DNA of 64,000 bases. It comes from an uncultured Eubacteriaceae bacterium (GTDB lineage Bacteria > Bacillota > Clostridia > Eubacteriales > Eubacteriaceae). The position numbers were made by a program, and so were the translations under genes. This document shows positions 61,675-64,000 of the stretch, piece after piece. The notes under the pieces were generated by a model. That model was not told the origin of the DNA. It saw only the letters and a program-made list of their open reading frames with translations, and did no database searches. The stretch covers positions 186,001 through 250,000 of the forward strand of contig CAMBHL010000004.1 of assembly GCA_945867155.1 (NCBI GenBank), given 5' to 3'. Position 1 is the first letter of the stretch. Each line of letters starts with the position of its first letter.

Positions 61675-62391
61675 TTAGTCTTCGTAAATGGTTTCGTTGC
61701 GCTTGGACATGGTCAGGATTTTGATGTCCTTGCCGTAGGTCGCCTGCTGGAGATCGGAAATGACGCTGTATTCATCCCAGCAGTGCATGGGCGCGAGCAT
61801 TTTCGGATGCAGTTCGTCGATGAAGTATTCGGCGGCTTTGGTCGCAGAGCGTCCGAGTCTGGAATCGACGGGAACGAAGGCGACGTTGATCGTTCGGTGA
61901 TGGGTTTCGAGGAAATCTTTGATCTTGGCGATTTCAGCTTTGAAGTCCCGTTCTTCAGCGGCGCGGTCAATTTTCGGACGCGCTTCAGGGGACCAGTCCC
62001 ACCAGTTCAAATCGCCGGCGTGGAAGATGACCTTGCCTTCGGCTTGAACCAGAAAAGAAACGCCGAGGTCTGTGGACCCGAAGGTGTCAATTTCAACCGG
62101 ACCGCATTTGAGATCGTCGTAGTGCAGATGTTCATAAGGCTTTACAAAAGTAGTTTTTTTGCCGCCGCGGCGGGTGATGTCGTCGCTTAAGATGTAGCGG
62201 GTGTCAAAATCGGTGCCGTAATTGTAAATGATCTGGGAAAAATGATCCGTGTGGCTGTGCGAAGCAAAGAAGTACTTGCGGTGCCCTCTTTTTAGCAATT
62301 GGGGCTGAATATAGGTGATTGCATCAAAAACCAGGGTATTTTTGTCGAGCTCGACCACAAACCCGGAATGGTGCAAATATGTAATTTTCAT
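61675..62391 (-). CDS. metallo-beta-lactamase fold hydrolase (UlaG-like)
   Basis: A 238-residue single-domain hydrolase. The zinc motif is FFASHSHTDHFSQII, with further ligands in FHAGDLNWWDW and PMHCWDEY. It begins MKITYLHHSGFVVEL, as in UlaG/YtkL-like proteins that act on lactones or phosphoesters. The natural substrate cannot be read. GGAGGGAACG is its ribosome site. It lies alone on the minus strand between whiA and purL. Confidence 0.9.
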   Translation of the reverse strand: MKITYLHHSGFVVELDKNTLVFDAITYIQPQLLKRGHRKYFFASHSHTDHFSQIIYNYGTDFDTRYILSDDITRRGGKKTTFVKPYEHLHYDDLKCGPVEIDTFGSTDLGVSFLVQAEGKVIFHAGDLNWWDWSPEARPKIDRAAEERDFKAEIAKIKDFLETHHRTINVAFVPVDSRLGRSATKAAEYFIDELHPKMLAPMHCWDEYSVISDLQQATYGKDIKILTMSKRNETIYED

Positions 62392-62530
62392 CGTTCCCTC
62401 CTGTATTTAAATAGAAATCAATTTCTTTATATTATAGCAGAATTGGCCATCAATCGGGAGAAATGACAAAGATTTTCCTTTAGTGGACGATAAAACCTTG
62501 TTCCTTGCTGGGGATATGATTGTAATTTCG

Positions 62531-62559
62531 TTGAAAATTTATTAAAAAAGCGATACAAT
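62531..62559 (+). promoter_or_regulatory. sigma-A promoter of purL
   Basis: TTGAAA (62531-62536), 17 bases, TACAAT (62554-62559). The leader is only about 30 bases, so no riboswitch could fit between it and purL. Confidence 0.8.
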
Positions 62560-62593
62560 AAATGCAAATCTATTGAAAAGGCGGATTTGTACA

Positions 62594-64000
62594 TTGATCA
62601 AGAGATTTTACGTCGAAAAAAAAGCTGGATTTAATACAAAATCCCGTGCCCTCCAGATGAGCTTTAAAAAATTATTAAATTTGAAAGCATTGGAAGGGCT
62701 GCGCATTCTAAACCGTTACGACATCGAGGCTTTGCCGGATGATGTCATGCAGCAGGTGGTGGATACCATTTTTTCGGAACCGAATGTCGACAACGTTTAC
62801 GTCGATGAACTGCCGGTTTCAGATGATGAAAAAGTTTTTGCAGTTGAATATCTGCCGGGTCAGTACGACCAGCAGGCTGATTTCGCGACCCAGTGCGTCC
62901 AACTGGTCTCAGGCACGCGTCCGGTGATCAAAGTGGCGAAATGCTACGTCCTCAAAGGCGATTTGTCAGATGATGACGTCCAGAAAATTAAACAGTACAT
63001 GATCAACCCTGTTGACTCGAAAGAAGCGGATCTCGCACCGCGTCAGACCCTGACCGATGCTGTGAAGGATCCGGCTGCGGTTTCGACGATAGAGGGTTTT
63101 ATTGATCAATCGAAGGAAGATCTCGCAGACTTCAGACAGAATATGGGATTTGCGATGAGCCAGGCGGACATCGAAATGGTCCAAGCTTATTTCAGAGATG
63201 ACGAAAAAAGAGACCCGACCGTTACGGAACTCCGCGTGATCGATACTTATTGGTCCGATCACTGCCGGCACACGACCTTTGCCACGAACTTAAATGACAT
63301 TACTTTCGAAAAAGGCGGCGTCAACGAAGTGGTGGAACAGGCTTTCGCCGACTACGATTCGACCCGGGATGTGATTTACGGCGAAAATACAGAACGGCCG
63401 ATTACCTTGATGGATTTGGGGACAATCGGCGCGAAGGATATCCGGGCCCGGGGGCTTCTGCCAGATCTTGACAAATCCGACGAAATTAATGCGTGCTCCA
63501 TTAACATCAAAGTTGACCACGACGGGGAAGATGAAGACTGGCTTTTGGAATTCAAGAACGAAACCCACAATCACCCCACCGAAATCGAACCTTTTGGGGG
63601 TGCAGCGACGTGCCTCGGCGGCGCGATCCGCGACCCATTGTCAGGACGTGCCTACGTCTACCAGGCCATGCGCCTGACCGGCGCCGGCGATGTCACCGCG
63701 CCTTTGTCTGAAACCATGGAAGGCAAGCTGCCCCAGAGAAAGATTTCCAAGGAAGCAGCCCAGGGCTATTCGTCCTACGGCAACCAGATCGGCCTTGCGA
63801 CTGGTCAGGTCTATGAAGTGCACGATCCGGGCTTTTTAGCGAAGCGTCTGGAAGTCGGCGCGGTCATTGCCGCAGTGCCGAAGAAAAACGTGCGCCGGGA
63901 AACTCCGCAGCCGGGAGACGCGGTGCTTTTGATCGGCGGCCGAACCGGCCGTGACGGATGCGGCGGCGCAACCGGCTCCTCGAAAGCTCACAACGTCCAC
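62594..64000 (+). CDS. purL: PurL, phosphoribosylformylglycinamidine synthase, N-terminal part
   Basis: An open frame of 469 codons that runs off the right edge; the full clostridial single-chain enzyme is about 1,230 residues. It starts at TTG 62594 (IKRFYVEKKAGFNTK follows), with AAAGGCGG about 11 bases before. Visible motifs: VIDTYWSDHCRHTTFATNL, then the catalytic FKNETHNHPTEIEPFGGAAT, RDPLSGRAYVYQAMRLTGAG, and GRTGRDGCGGATGSSKAHN. The enzyme converts FGAR, ATP and glutamine to FGAM in purine synthesis. The glutaminase domain lies beyond the window. Confidence 0.95.
   Translation, partial: MIKRFYVEKKAGFNTKSRALQMSFKKLLNLKALEGLRILNRYDIEALPDDVMQQVVDTIFSEPNVDNVYVDELPVSDDEKVFAVEYLPGQYDQQADFATQCVQLVSGTRPVIKVAKCYVLKGDLSDDDVQKIKQYMINPVDSKEADLAPRQTLTDAVKDPAAVSTIEGFIDQSKEDLADFRQNMGFAMSQADIEMVQAYFRDDEKRDPTVTELRVIDTYWSDHCRHTTFATNLNDITFEKGGVNEVVEQAFADYDSTRDVIYGENTERPITLMDLGTIGAKDIRARGLLPDLDKSDEINACSINIKVDHDGEDEDWLLEFKNETHNHPTEIEPFGGAATCLGGAIRDPLSGRAYVYQAMRLTGAGDVTAPLSETMEGKLPQRKISKEAAQGYSSYGNQIGLATGQVYEVHDPGFLAKRLEVGAVIAAVPKKNVRRETPQPGDAVLLIGGRTGRDGCGGATGSSKAHNVH

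Noticed and set aside
1..64000. tRNA, rRNA, CRISPR array or prophage
   Set aside because: No cloverleaf, rRNA segment, regularly spaced repeat or phage structural gene was recognised on either strand.

Overview
The window looks like a low-copy chromosomal stretch of an anaerobic, mid-GC Firmicute. Strong AGGAGG-type ribosome sites, the murB-PHP-rapZ-yvcK-whiA block, a long single-chain PurL, the clostridial dissimilatory sulfite reductase asrABC, many small ferredoxin-tailed oxidoreductases and a Gram-positive type eut locus with EutVW all point to Clostridia. Gene content and base composition suggest the Eubacteriaceae (Eubacterium/Pseudoramibacter-like); this placement is inference, as no rRNA gene is present.

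Layout. 1-7.8 kb: a zinc macrodomain protein, a MerR regulator with an aldo/keto reductase and a flavodoxin relic, a hexapeptide acetyltransferase, an M20 amidohydrolase, a DJ-1/PfpI protein, an acyltransferase-3 membrane protein, an XRE-AbrB fusion regulator and a uracil-DNA glycosylase-like protein. 7.9-16 kb: a glutamate-cysteine ligase-like enzyme, a DUF1848 protein, a TetR-linked operon (DUF362 ferredoxin, TetR, CMD-cupin fusion) with two palindromic operators on its promoter, a two-component system and a DUF368/PopT lipid-carrier translocase. 16-31 kb: a complete ethanolamine-utilization microcompartment locus (eutV, W, A, B, C, L, E, M, M, T, TIGR02536-like, N, PduS-like, PduT-like, H, Q). 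EutW/EutV sense ethanolamine and should control RNA hairpin-terminator switches seen before eutA and possibly before eutV. EutH imports the substrate, EutBC (reactivated by EutA, cofactor from EutT) makes acetaldehyde, EutE makes acetyl-CoA, and EutL/M/M/N plus the PduT-like protein form the shell.

31-44 kb: an osmolyte ABC transporter in one operon with a ferredoxin-tailed PNPOx protein (minus strand), divergent from asrABC, then peptidases PepT and PepC, a DUF438/hemerythrin/PAS protein, a NimA-like PNPOx protein with a MATE exporter, and an XRE membrane regulator. 44-64 kb: a PEP/pyruvate-binding protein with a degenerate KaiC-like front domain, a D-2-hydroxyacid dehydrogenase, a SulP transporter with a long tail, an HD protein, Maf, Xpt, GuaB, RecD2, ComFC, the murB-PHP-rapZ-yvcK-whiA operon, a metallo-beta-lactamase-fold hydrolase and the start of purL, which runs off the right edge.

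No tRNA, rRNA, CRISPR array, prophage or intact insertion sequence was seen. The most rewarding region for follow-up is the 350-base eutW-eutA gap, which holds two candidate ANTAR antiterminator/terminator units with a separate structured hairpin between them.
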